From positions 1 to 63,820 of the forward strand of contig JAQCTH010000012.1 of assembly GCA_027686065.1 (NCBI GenBank): a stretch of DNA of 63,820 nucleotides. Reading direction: 5' to 3'. The notes under the pieces are model-generated. The model worked only from the letters and a program-made list of their open reading frames with translations. It searched no databases and was not told where the DNA came from. Below are positions 45,641 through 53,597 of the stretch, piece by piece. Positions within the stretch are counted from its first letter, which is position 1; the number at the start of each line of letters is the position of its first letter. The stretch is from Clostridiaceae bacterium AF10-41. Its GTDB lineage: Bacteria > Bacillota > Clostridia > Clostridiales > Clostridiaceae. Made by a program: the position numbers and the translations under genes.

Positions 45641-46735
45641 ATGAAATTAGCATGGAAAGAATTAAAGTACAATAAGAAAAAATATTTATTAGTTGAGATT
45701 ATATTAGTTTTAATGATTTTTATGGTACTCTTCTTATCAGGACTTGCAAATGGTCTTGGAAGAGCAGTAAGTTCAGCAATTGATAATGTAGATGCAAAGA
45801 ACTTTGCAATTAGTGAGGATTCCGAAAACTTAATTACAATTTCTAATTTATCTACAGAAGATTATGAAATGATTAAAGATAAGACACAAGATAATATAGC
45901 AGTGTTGAATATTCAGAGAATGTATATTTTAAAATCAGGTGAAGAAAGTAAGATTAATTTAACATATTTTGCAATTGATGCAGAAAGCTTAATATTGCCT
46001 AAAATTACAGAAGGAACTGGATTTGTAGATACAGATTCTGAAAATATGATTGTTTTAAATGATTCCTTTAAAGAAGAGGGAATAATAATAGGTGATATGG
46101 TAGAAGATTCGTCAACAGGAATTAAAATGAAAGTAGTTGGTTTTACAAGAGATGAAATGTATGGTCATACACCAGTTGGGTTTATATCTACAAAAACATA
46201 TATAGATATAAGAAAAGAATTAAATCCTAATTACGAACTACAATATAATGCAATTGCAGTACAAGGTGAAAATATAGAAGAAATTAATATTGATGGAGTA
46301 AAGGTAGTTGATAAAGAAACTATTATTGAAAATATTCCAGGCTATTCTGCAGAACAAACTACAATAAAAATGATATTGTGGGTTTTAGTAGTTATTTCAG
46401 CAGCAATATTAGGTGTTTTCTTTTATGTTATAACTATTCAAAAAGAAAAACAGTTTGGAGTATTAAAGGCAATTGGAATGGAGATGAAAGAATTAACTAA
46501 TTTTATTGTTAGTCAAGTTATAATGCTAGCATTAATAGGAGTTGTTTTTGGAAATGTATTAGCTTTTGGTATAGCATCAATACTTCCAAGTAGTATGCCT
46601 TTTTATTTAAAGGTAAGTTCTGCAAGTTTAATTTCAGTTATATTTATTTTAATATCAATTTTATGTAGTATTATTTCTACAAGAAAAGTAGCAAAAGTGG
46701 ATCCAATGATTACAATAGGTGGAGGTAACGAATAA
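45641..46735 (+). CDS. hrtB: HrtB-like FtsX-type ABC permease
   Basis: 364 residues. One N-terminal membrane helix (VEIILVLMIFMVLFLSGLAN), an outside domain of about 200 residues, then three helices with the FtsX block VITIQKEKQFGVLKAIGMEM. The start KLAWKELKYNKKKYLLVEI and LANGLGRAVSSAIDN are characteristic of HrtB, which removes excess heme from the membrane with HrtA. AAGAGG precedes the ATG. The gene order hrtB-hrtA-regulator-kinase supports the call. Another small-molecule efflux role is possible. Confidence 0.83.
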   Translation: MKLAWKELKYNKKKYLLVEIILVLMIFMVLFLSGLANGLGRAVSSAIDNVDAKNFAISEDSENLITISNLSTEDYEMIKDKTQDNIAVLNIQRMYILKSGEESKINLTYFAIDAESLILPKITEGTGFVDTDSENMIVLNDSFKEEGIIIGDMVEDSSTGIKMKVVGFTRDEMYGHTPVGFISTKTYIDIRKELNPNYELQYNAIAVQGENIEEINIDGVKVVDKETIIENIPGYSAEQTTIKMILWVLVVISAAILGVFFYVITIQKEKQFGVLKAIGMEMKELTNFIVSQVIMLALIGVVFGNVLAFGIASILPSSMPFYLKVSSASLISVIFILISILCSIISTRKVAKVDPMITIGGGNE

Positions 46736-47406
46736 TGAATGAATATGCATTACAGCTTAAGAATATAACAAAAAAATATCATGATGGGGAAAGTGAAAAT
46801 ATAGTTTTAAAAGATATTTCTCTAAATGTAAAACATGGAGAATTTGTAGCAATAGTTGGACCATCAGGTTCTGGGAAGAGCACACTACTTTCCATAGCGG
46901 GGATGCTTTTATCTCCAAATAGTGGAGAAATAGTTTTAAATGGTAAATGCTTATCAGATGAAAAACAAAAAAAATGGACTAAAATCAGAAGAAAACAAAT
47001 TGGGTTTATTTTTCAAAATCATCAGTTACTACCTTATCTTACAGTTGAGGACCAATTGAAATTAGTTAAAAATATGAATAAAGAAACTTCTCTTGATGTA
47101 AATGAAACATTAAAAGAGCTTGGATTAAAAGATTGTGCGAAAAAATACCCAAGTAATATGTCTGGAGGAGAAAAACAAAGAATTGCTATAGCTAGGGCAT
47201 TTATGAATAATCCAGATGTTATCTTAGCAGATGAACCTACAGCTAGTTTAGATGGAGATAGAGGTAGACAGGTAGTTGAAATGATTAAAAAAGAAGTAAT
47301 GAAGCATAATAAAGCTGCAGTTATGGTAACACATGATGAACGTATTTTAGATTTAGTAGATGTAATTTATCGTATGGACAAAGGAATATTAGTGAGAGAT
47401 AATTAA
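46735..47406 (+). CDS. hrtA: HrtA-like ABC transporter ATP-binding protein
   Basis: 223 residues of the MacB/LolD/HrtA group. Walker A GPSGSGKST, Q-loop FIFQNHQLLPYL, signature MSGGEKQR, Walker B VILADEPTASLD, switch His in VTHDERILD. Its ATG overlaps the stop of hrtB by one base, so they are co-translated. It powers the HrtB permease at the membrane. Confidence 0.88.
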   Translation: MNEYALQLKNITKKYHDGESENIVLKDISLNVKHGEFVAIVGPSGSGKSTLLSIAGMLLSPNSGEIVLNGKCLSDEKQKKWTKIRRKQIGFIFQNHQLLPYLTVEDQLKLVKNMNKETSLDVNETLKELGLKDCAKKYPSNMSGGEKQRIAIARAFMNNPDVILADEPTASLDGDRGRQVVEMIKKEVMKHNKAAVMVTHDERILDLVDVIYRMDKGILVRDN

Positions 47407-47439
47407 AAGAAAACTAACATAGAGAGGTTGGTGGAGATA

Positions 47440-48108
47440 TTGTTTTCTATTCTTGTTGTTGAAGATGATATAACTTTAAATAAGATGATATCTGCAAAAT
47501 TAAAAAAAGAAAACTACCAGGTTTTTTCCTCATTTGATGGACAGCAAGCATTAGATGTTATGGATAAAAACCATATTGATTTAATTATTAGTGATATAAT
47601 GATGCCAAATAAAAATGGATATGAACTTGTTAAAGAATTAAGAAATGCTTCATATATGCTACCAATTCTAATGGTTACAGCAAAGGACCAAATGGAAGAT
47701 ATGGAAAAGGGCTTTATGGTAGGCAGTGATGATTATATGATAAAACCTATTAATATGAAAGAAATGGTCCTTAGAGTAAAGGCACTTCTTAGAAGAGCAC
47801 AAATTGCAAATGAAAAAAAGATAATAGTTGGGAATACTATAATAGATTACGATGCATTAACTGTTAGTACAGGTACTGAAAGTTATGATATGCCACCAAA
47901 GGAATTTTATTTACTATTTAAATTACTTAGTAATCCTAATAAAATATTCACAAGATATGAATTGATGGATGAAATATGGGGAATGGAAAATGATATTAAT
48001 GATCGTACAGTTGATTCACATATTAAGAAGCTTAGAAGAAAATTTGAACAAAGTAATGATTTTGAAATTGTAACGGTCAGGGGACTAGGGTACAAGGCAA
48101 AATTTTAA
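47440..48108 (+). CDS. hssR: HssR-like response regulator
   Basis: About 222 residues, OmpR type. Receiver: VVEDD near residue 7, phospho-acceptor Asp52 in LIISDIMMP, Lys in YMIKPINMKEM. C-terminal winged helix: YDMPPKEFYLLFKLL and VDSHIKKLRRKF. The start is uncertain; TTG 47440 gives the usual short N-terminus (MFSILVVEDD), while TTG 47428 is in frame. AGAGAGG and GGTGGAG are upstream. It should bind the direct repeat before hrtB and be phosphorylated by the next gene's kinase. Confidence 0.85.
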   Translation: MFSILVVEDDITLNKMISAKLKKENYQVFSSFDGQQALDVMDKNHIDLIISDIMMPNKNGYELVKELRNASYMLPILMVTAKDQMEDMEKGFMVGSDDYMIKPINMKEMVLRVKALLRRAQIANEKKIIVGNTIIDYDALTVSTGTESYDMPPKEFYLLFKLLSNPNKIFTRYELMDEIWGMENDINDRTVDSHIKKLRRKFEQSNDFEIVTVRGLGYKAKF

Positions 48109-48120
48109 TTGGAGAAAATT

Positions 48121-49212
48121 ATGAAGAAACTAAGTAATATTAGAACTAAGAAAAAGCAAAAAAAATTAAAAATGTCATTAAGAATACACTTTTCGTTAGT
48201 AGCAATTGCTACACTGACTTTTTCATGTATCATTTCCTGTGTTATTGTACTGCTAGGCATGAAACTTTTTTATAAGGGTGAAGTTACAATGCCAATATCA
48301 ATCTTTATGTGCATTTTTGCTTGTATTATGACGATTGTATTAGGTGGAATACTTCTTTGGGTAGGTACAGCACATTTTATAAAGCCTATTATAGAAGTTA
48401 GTAATGCAGTAAAAAAAGTTTCGGAAGGTGATTTTACAGTTAAAATTAAGAGAAATGAAAAATTAAGAGGAAAATATGAGTATAGCAATGAGATTGATGA
48501 ACTTGCTGAAAGTGTTAATAAAATGTCAGCTGAATTAAGTGGTATGGATTATATGAGAAAAGACTTTATGAGCAATGTATCCCATGAGGTAAAGACTCCT
48601 GTTGCTGCCATTACAGGATTTTCAGAACTACTTATGGATGGTGGATTAAGTAAAGAAGAAGAACAAGAGTATTTAGGATATGTATACAATGAATCAGTAA
48701 GATTATCAAAACTATCTGAAAATATGTTACAACTTTCTAGGTTAGATAACCAATCTATTGTTGATAAGAATAAAGAATTTTCTTTAGATGAACAGCTTCG
48801 TAAATGTATAATTATGTTATCAGAAAAATGGGCTAAAAGAGAGAATAATTTTGATATGCAGCTAGATCAGGTCATTATTAAGAGTAATTATGATTTACTC
48901 TACCAGGTATGGACAAATTTAATTGATAATGCAATTAAATACTCAAAACCAAAGAGTACTATTAAAATTATATTAACTTCTATAGATGATAATGTAGAGG
49001 TAATAATTTGTGATGAAGGAATTGGTATTTCAAAGGAAAAAACAAATAGAATCTTTGAAAGGTTTTATCAGTGTGATGAATCCCATAAAAATTTAGGAAA
49101 TGGTTTGGGTCTCTCTATTGTAAAGAGGATATTAGAACTTCTAGGTGGAAAAATATCCTGTGAAAGTAAAATAGGAGAAGGAACTAAAATGAATATTTTA
49201 ATTCATAAGTAA
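48121..49212 (+). CDS. hssS: HssS-like sensor histidine kinase
   Basis: 363 residues from ATG 48121, with TTGGAG six bases upstream (TTG 48109 is part of that region). Two membrane helices near residues 30-55 and 65-90 with a very short loop, HAMP domain (FIKPIIEVSNAVKKVSEGDF), H-box NVSHEVKTPVAAITGF, N-box NLIDNAIKYS, and GNGLGLSIVKRIL. The extracellular loop is much shorter than in S. aureus HssS (about 130 residues), so sensing probably occurs in the membrane or through the transporter. Confidence 0.86.
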   Translation: MKKLSNIRTKKKQKKLKMSLRIHFSLVAIATLTFSCIISCVIVLLGMKLFYKGEVTMPISIFMCIFACIMTIVLGGILLWVGTAHFIKPIIEVSNAVKKVSEGDFTVKIKRNEKLRGKYEYSNEIDELAESVNKMSAELSGMDYMRKDFMSNVSHEVKTPVAAITGFSELLMDGGLSKEEEQEYLGYVYNESVRLSKLSENMLQLSRLDNQSIVDKNKEFSLDEQLRKCIIMLSEKWAKRENNFDMQLDQVIIKSNYDLLYQVWTNLIDNAIKYSKPKSTIKIILTSIDDNVEVIICDEGIGISKEKTNRIFERFYQCDESHKNLGNGLGLSIVKRILELLGGKISCESKIGEGTKMNILIHK

Positions 49213-49369
49213 AAATATATTCAAAGTATTAAAAAATATTTGATTTATTGAATTTCTAGTAGTTATACTGCTTTGTATCTAACAAAGTATTTAAAGTTAA
49301 TTTATAAAAAAATAATTATTTTAGTCACATACTTTACAATTATATAATATAATGATATCATAAAAGTAA

Positions 49370-49663
49370 TCCGATAGGAAATTACGGCTAAGACGAGAAG
49401 AGTAAATTAAGAAAAGCTTGCAGAGAGAAACCTCCTTGGGTGTAAGAGGTTTTAAGTAGATATTAATTGAAGTGCATCTCTGAGCTCTGAATCGAAATAA
49501 TAGTAGACTTCAGCGGGAACGCCCGTTAAAGCGTTGAGGTATGTTTGTACCAAAAGATTGAGATGTCTTTTTATATAATTATTTTGTTATATAAAAGATA
49601 ATTAGAGTGGAACCGCGGAAGTTTACTTCTGCCTCTAAGTTTTTAGAGGCAGGAGTTTTTTTA
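49370..49663 (+). ncRNA. T-box leader, cysteine-type, with terminator
   Basis: The conserved T-box AGAGTGGAACCGCGG is at 49604-49618. Upstream, CAGAGA near 49421 pairs with TCTCTG near 49479 to close the specifier region, and the strand just before reads GAAGTGCA, offering TGC (Cys) as the specifier codon. The terminator CTTCTGCCTCTAA / TTAGAGGCAGGAG ends in seven Ts at 49656-49662. Uncharged tRNA-Cys would favour read-through into the methionine-to-cysteine operon. The 5' boundary is approximate. Confidence 0.9.
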
Positions 49664-49745
49664 TATATGTCTACTTTTTTATTAGCTAGATATTTTCTTA
49701 AGGTATTACTTAATTAATATGAAATTAGAAAATAGGAGGGTTATT

Positions 49746-50372
49746 ATGAATTCTATACAATATTTTGATTCCATAGCTGAAAAATGGAATGTTATTCGTA
49801 GTGAGTATTTTGAAGAGAGGTTAAAATATAAACTTTTATCCTTAACTAATATAAAGGATAAGGTTGTAGCAGATTTAGGATGTGGAACAGGTTTTGTTTC
49901 CTTAGCATTAGTAAATGAAGCAAGTATAGTATTTTCTGTAGATAATTCAAGCAATATGCTTAGGAATCTAAAAGTTAATGCATCAGAAAAAAATTACAAA
50001 AATTTATATCTTATTAAATCTTCACTTGATAATTTAACGCTTTTTGATGAATCAGTAGATATTATTTTTATAAATATGGCACTTCATCATATAAAGGACG
50101 CGAAAAAGGCTATATCAGAAATGCATAGAGTTTTAAAAAAAGATGGATCAGTAATTATATCAGATGTTAGGGAGCATGATGGAGAGTGGGCAAGGGAAGA
50201 AATGTTTGATGAATGGCTTGGTTTTTCAAATGAGCAAATAATAAATTGGCTAGAGGAAACTGGCTTTAATAATATACAAATAGAGAATACAGATTTAAGC
50301 TGCAAAGGCTATTCAAGTAAGGGAGAGTACACTGAAACAGGAATTTTTATAGCTAAAGCAACAAAAAAATAA
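49746..50372 (+). CDS. class I SAM-dependent methyltransferase (YrrT/UbiG-like)
   Basis: 208 residues from ATG 49746, with AGGAGGG five bases upstream (the in-frame ATG 49719 lacks a site). Motif I is VVADLGCGTGFVSLAL; further blocks are FSVDNSSNMLRNL, IIFINMALHHIKDAKKAISE and LKKDGSVIISD. In several Firmicutes such a methyltransferase heads the mcc genes that recycle methionine sulfur to cysteine. Its acceptor is not known. It is the first gene after the T-box. Confidence 0.88.
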   Translation: MNSIQYFDSIAEKWNVIRSEYFEERLKYKLLSLTNIKDKVVADLGCGTGFVSLALVNEASIVFSVDNSSNMLRNLKVNASEKNYKNLYLIKSSLDNLTLFDESVDIIFINMALHHIKDAKKAISEMHRVLKKDGSVIISDVREHDGEWAREEMFDEWLGFSNEQIINWLEETGFNNIQIENTDLSCKGYSSKGEYTETGIFIAKATKK

Positions 50373-50388
50373 TAGGAGGTACTAGGAG

Positions 50389-51531
50389 ATGAAAATAGAA
50401 TCATTAATAATTCATGGGGGAATAGATGGAGACGAAAAAACAGGAGCAGTAAATATCCCTATATATCAAACATCAACTTATAAGCAACCAAGTTTTGGTG
50501 TAAATAAGGGATATGAATATTCAAGAACAGGGAATCCAACAAGGGAAGCTTTAGAAAAACTTTTATCAGATCTTGAAGAAGGTTATGCAGGATTTGGATT
50601 TGCTTCTGGAATGGCAGGTACTACTGCTGTTCTATCCCTTTTTAAATCAGGAGATACAATAGTAATTTCAAGTAATGTATATGGCGGAACTTTTAGGGTA
50701 TTGGATAAGGTATTTAACCATTTTGGAATTAAATATAAAATAGTTGATACTTCTAATTTAGAAGAAGTGAAAAATAGTATTGATGAAACTGTAAAAGCAA
50801 TATTTATAGAAAGTCCAACAAATCCTTTAATGGATGTAACAGATATTGAAGCAGTTTCTATAATAGCTAAAGAAAATGGTATATATACTATTGTTGATAA
50901 TACCTTTATGACTCCATATCTTCAGAAGCCAATTAAACTTGGAGCAGACATAGTTATTCATAGTGCTACTAAGTATCTTGGTGGACATAGTGATACAGTT
51001 TCTGGAGTAGTTGTAGTTAATAGCAAGGAATTAGCAGAAAGACTTCATTTTATCCAAAACTCAACAGGTGGAGTTTTATCACCCTTCGATTCTTTTATGT
51101 TAATAAAGGGGATTAAAACTTTGGCAGTTAGAATGGATAGACATAATGAAAATGCAAAAATAATTGCTGAATTTTTAAGAAGTAGAGAAGAAATAGAAAA
51201 GATATATTATCCAGGTTTTGAAGATCATCCAGGATATGAAATTCAAAAGAAACAAGCTAAGGGCTATGGTGGAATGATATCCTTTGTAATAAAAGAAGGA
51301 TATGATTATAAAAAGTTTTTTCAAAGTCTTAAGGTAATAACTTTTGCAGAAAGTTTAGGCGGTGTTGAATCATTAGTTTGTCATCCAGCTTCTATGACTC
51401 ATGCAGCAATACCATATGAAATAAGACAAAAGGTTGGAATAGTTGATAATTTAATAAGATTATCTGTTGGAATAGAAAATGTTGAAGATTTAATAAATGA
51501 TATAGAAAAAGCATTAAAGGAGAGTAAGTAA
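50389..51531 (+). CDS. mccB: cystathionine gamma-lyase / homocysteine gamma-lyase
   Basis: 380 residues, Cys/Met metabolism PLP enzyme family. Motifs: IPIYQTSTYKQPSFG, YEYSRTGNPTREALEKLLSD, FASGMAG (PLP phosphate), VDNTFMTPYLQKPI and Schiff-base Lys in HSATKYLGGHSD. The tail SLGGVESLVCHPASMTHAAI is conserved. In this operon it should split cystathionine to cysteine. A synthase or methionine gamma-lyase role cannot be ruled out by sequence alone. TAGGAGG precedes the ATG. Confidence 0.9.
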   Translation: MKIESLIIHGGIDGDEKTGAVNIPIYQTSTYKQPSFGVNKGYEYSRTGNPTREALEKLLSDLEEGYAGFGFASGMAGTTAVLSLFKSGDTIVISSNVYGGTFRVLDKVFNHFGIKYKIVDTSNLEEVKNSIDETVKAIFIESPTNPLMDVTDIEAVSIIAKENGIYTIVDNTFMTPYLQKPIKLGADIVIHSATKYLGGHSDTVSGVVVVNSKELAERLHFIQNSTGGVLSPFDSFMLIKGIKTLAVRMDRHNENAKIIAEFLRSREEIEKIYYPGFEDHPGYEIQKKQAKGYGGMISFVIKEGYDYKKFFQSLKVITFAESLGGVESLVCHPASMTHAAIPYEIRQKVGIVDNLIRLSVGIENVEDLINDIEKALKESK

Positions 51532-51532
51532 A

Positions 51533-51985
51533 ATGGTTAAAGTAGAAAGTTTTTCATTAGATCACACAAAGGTAAAGGCACCATATGTTAGAAAATGTGG
51601 AACACAAAAAGGAGTAAAGGGAGATATAATATCTAAATTCGATTTAAGATTTATGCAACCTAATGAAGAAGCAATGCCTATTTCTGGGATGCACAGCTTA
51701 GAACATTTATTAGCAGGATTTATGAGAGAAAAGATAGAAAATATAATAGACATTTCACCAATGGGATGCAGAACTGGATTTTATATGATTGTTTGGGGAG
51801 AAGTTGAAGCAAATACTGTAATAGAAGCCTTAGAATATAGCCTTAGAAAAGTATTAGAAGAAGATGAAGTACCAGCAGCTAATGCACTTCAATGTGGTAA
51901 TTACAAAGATCATTCTTTAGAGCTTGCAAAGGAATATACTATTAAAGTTTTAGAGAAAGGTTTTAGCAGTGAAGTATTTAAATAA
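51533..51985 (+). CDS. luxS: S-ribosylhomocysteine lyase
   Basis: 150 residues, standard LuxS. The metal ligands are present: His54 and His58 in HSLEH, and Cys near residue 121 in ALQCGNY. VRKCGTQKGVKGDIISKFDL, in pieces, covers the substrate side. LuxS makes homocysteine and the AI-2 precursor DPD from S-ribosylhomocysteine. It begins one base after the mccB stop and overlaps mccA by 17 bases, placing homocysteine supply next to its consumers. Confidence 0.96.
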   Translation: MVKVESFSLDHTKVKAPYVRKCGTQKGVKGDIISKFDLRFMQPNEEAMPISGMHSLEHLLAGFMREKIENIIDISPMGCRTGFYMIVWGEVEANTVIEALEYSLRKVLEEDEVPAANALQCGNYKDHSLELAKEYTIKVLEKGFSSEVFK

Positions 51986-52877
51986 TATTCAAGAGCTAAT
52001 TGGAAATACTCCAATAATTAAACTTAATAATTTAAATATAAAATCAGGAGTTAATATATTTGCAAAGCTTGAAAGTAATAATCCTGGCGGAAGTGTTAAA
52101 GATAGAATTGGAGTTTACATGATTGAAGGGGCTGAAAGAGAAGGTATATTAAAGAAAGGCTATACAATAGTTGAAGCAACTGCTGGAAATACTGGTCTTG
52201 GAATAGCTATTGCTGCAATAAATAAAGGTTATAATATAATATTTGTAGTTCCTGAAAAGTTTTCTATAGAAAAGCAAACATTAATGAAGGCCCTTGGAGC
52301 TAAAATTATAAATACTCCAAGAGAAGATGGAATGCTAGGTGCTGTAAAAAAAGCAGAAGAATTACTTAAGACTATAGAAAATTCAATAAGCTTAAGACAA
52401 TTTGAAAACCAAGGAAATCCTCTTGCACACTATGAAACAACAGCGCCAGAAATATATGAAGCTATGGATGGAGAAATAGATTATTTTGTTGCTGGTGCAG
52501 GAAGTGGAGGAACCTTTACTGGAGTAGCAAAATATTTAAAAGAAAAAAATAAAGATATAAAAGCTATATTAGCAGATCCAGAAGGTTCAACCATGGGTGG
52601 TGGAATAGAAAGATGTTATGATATTGAAGGTATAGGAAATAATTTTATTCCCAGTACCATGGATATGAAATTAGTAGATTATATTATAAAGGTTTCTGAT
52701 AAAGATGCCTATGATACAGTAAAACTAATTGCACTAAAGGAAGGTCTTATTGTAGGAAGTTCATCTGGGGCAGCCATATCTGCAGCTTTAAAATTAGCAG
52801 ATAAGGTAGATAAAGGCAATATAATTACCATATTGCCTGATAGGGGAGATAGGTATTTTAGTAAGAATATATATTAA
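51969..52877 (+). CDS. mccA: cystathionine beta-synthase / cysteine synthase family protein
   Basis: 302 residues, fold-type II PLP enzyme. ELIGNTPIIKLNNL, Schiff-base Lys in NNPGGSVKDRIG, the substrate loop EATAGNTGLGIA, GAGSGGTFTG (PLP phosphate) and C-terminal ILPDRGDRYFS are all present. The start is GTG 51969 inside luxS. In the mcc operon it joins homocysteine with O-acetylserine or serine to give cystathionine for MccB. Plain O-acetylserine sulfhydrylase activity is the alternative. Confidence 0.9.
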   Translation: MKYLNNIQELIGNTPIIKLNNLNIKSGVNIFAKLESNNPGGSVKDRIGVYMIEGAEREGILKKGYTIVEATAGNTGLGIAIAAINKGYNIIFVVPEKFSIEKQTLMKALGAKIINTPREDGMLGAVKKAEELLKTIENSISLRQFENQGNPLAHYETTAPEIYEAMDGEIDYFVAGAGSGGTFTGVAKYLKEKNKDIKAILADPEGSTMGGGIERCYDIEGIGNNFIPSTMDMKLVDYIIKVSDKDAYDTVKLIALKEGLIVGSSSGAAISAALKLADKVDKGNIITILPDRGDRYFSKNIY

Positions 52878-52925
52878 TAAAAGAAGTGAAGGTACAGATT
52901 AATATCAATTTTAAAATATTTAATA

Positions 52926-52952
52926 ACTAATTATTTTAATTTGCATAACCTA
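52926..52952 (+). promoter_or_regulatory. sigma-K-type promoter of the second DUF4489 gene
   Basis: AC at 52926-52927, 16 bases, gCATAACCTA at 52944-52952. Exact match to the sigma-K consensus, 47 bases before the start codon. Confidence 0.6.
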
Positions 52953-52998
52953 AAGTATAAAGGTATATAAAGTATTAGTCTTAAAAGGAGGTTGAATT

Positions 52999-53430
52999 TT
53001 GGATACTGTTGAAATAAAAAAAATTCCTGATAATCTTAATTTAATTGATAATAAATATAACTTAAACAGAATGATTTTAAAATGGGATAATTCAGTATCA
53101 GCAATAATACCTCTTCCATTATCACCAGGAGATTCTAGTAATCCTATTAGAGTTGCTAATGTTACTGTTGATACTTCATGCTTACAAAATCCCCAAATTA
53201 AACTTGAGTTTTCAATAAATATAACTGCTCCATCAGAGGATATATTTATAAATCTAACTTTTCAAGTATTTAAGTTATGTAATAATATATTTCAAAAGAT
53301 ACCTGTAGGTCCTAAATTTTACTACAAAAAGCACTTTGAATTGCAAGGCAGTGATATATTTAATTTTTTTGTATATGATGATCTATTAAGGAGTAGATGC
53401 TGTACCTATATAATAGAAGCAACGGCATAA
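52999..53430 (+). CDS. DUF4489 domain protein
   Basis: 143 residues, a paralogue of the protein at 22674-23087. The DUF4489 region runs LEFSINITAPSEDIFINLTF, then QVFKLCNNIFQKIPVGPKFY and a final FNFFVYDD...CCTYIIEA. The start is TTG 52999, seven bases after GGAGG. No signal peptide. Family function is unknown; the sigma-K-type promoter points to the spore coat or exosporium. It converges on the SBBP gene. Confidence 0.78.
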   Translation: MDTVEIKKIPDNLNLIDNKYNLNRMILKWDNSVSAIIPLPLSPGDSSNPIRVANVTVDTSCLQNPQIKLEFSINITAPSEDIFINLTFQVFKLCNNIFQKIPVGPKFYYKKHFELQGSDIFNFFVYDDLLRSRCCTYIIEATA

Positions 53431-53451
53431 AGAGCTTAATTTAAATGTTAT

Positions 53452-53492
53452 AGACTGGTTGTAGAAAATCAAATTTCAACTGGTCTTTTTTA
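53452..53492 (+). terminator. intrinsic terminator
   Basis: AGACTGGTTG pairs (with two G-U pairs) with CAACTGGTCT, followed by a T run. Confidence 0.75.
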
Positions 53493-53597
53493 TGTTTAGG
53501 ATTAGCTAAAAAATAGAGTTCTCTATATATTTATTATATTTTTTATTATTATAGTGAAGTTAATGAAAAGAGAGAAACTAATTTTTTAGCAATCCTT

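Noticed and set aside
52878..52998. Antisense SAM riboswitch downstream of mccA
   Set aside because: None of the conserved SAM-I core sequences is visible on either strand.
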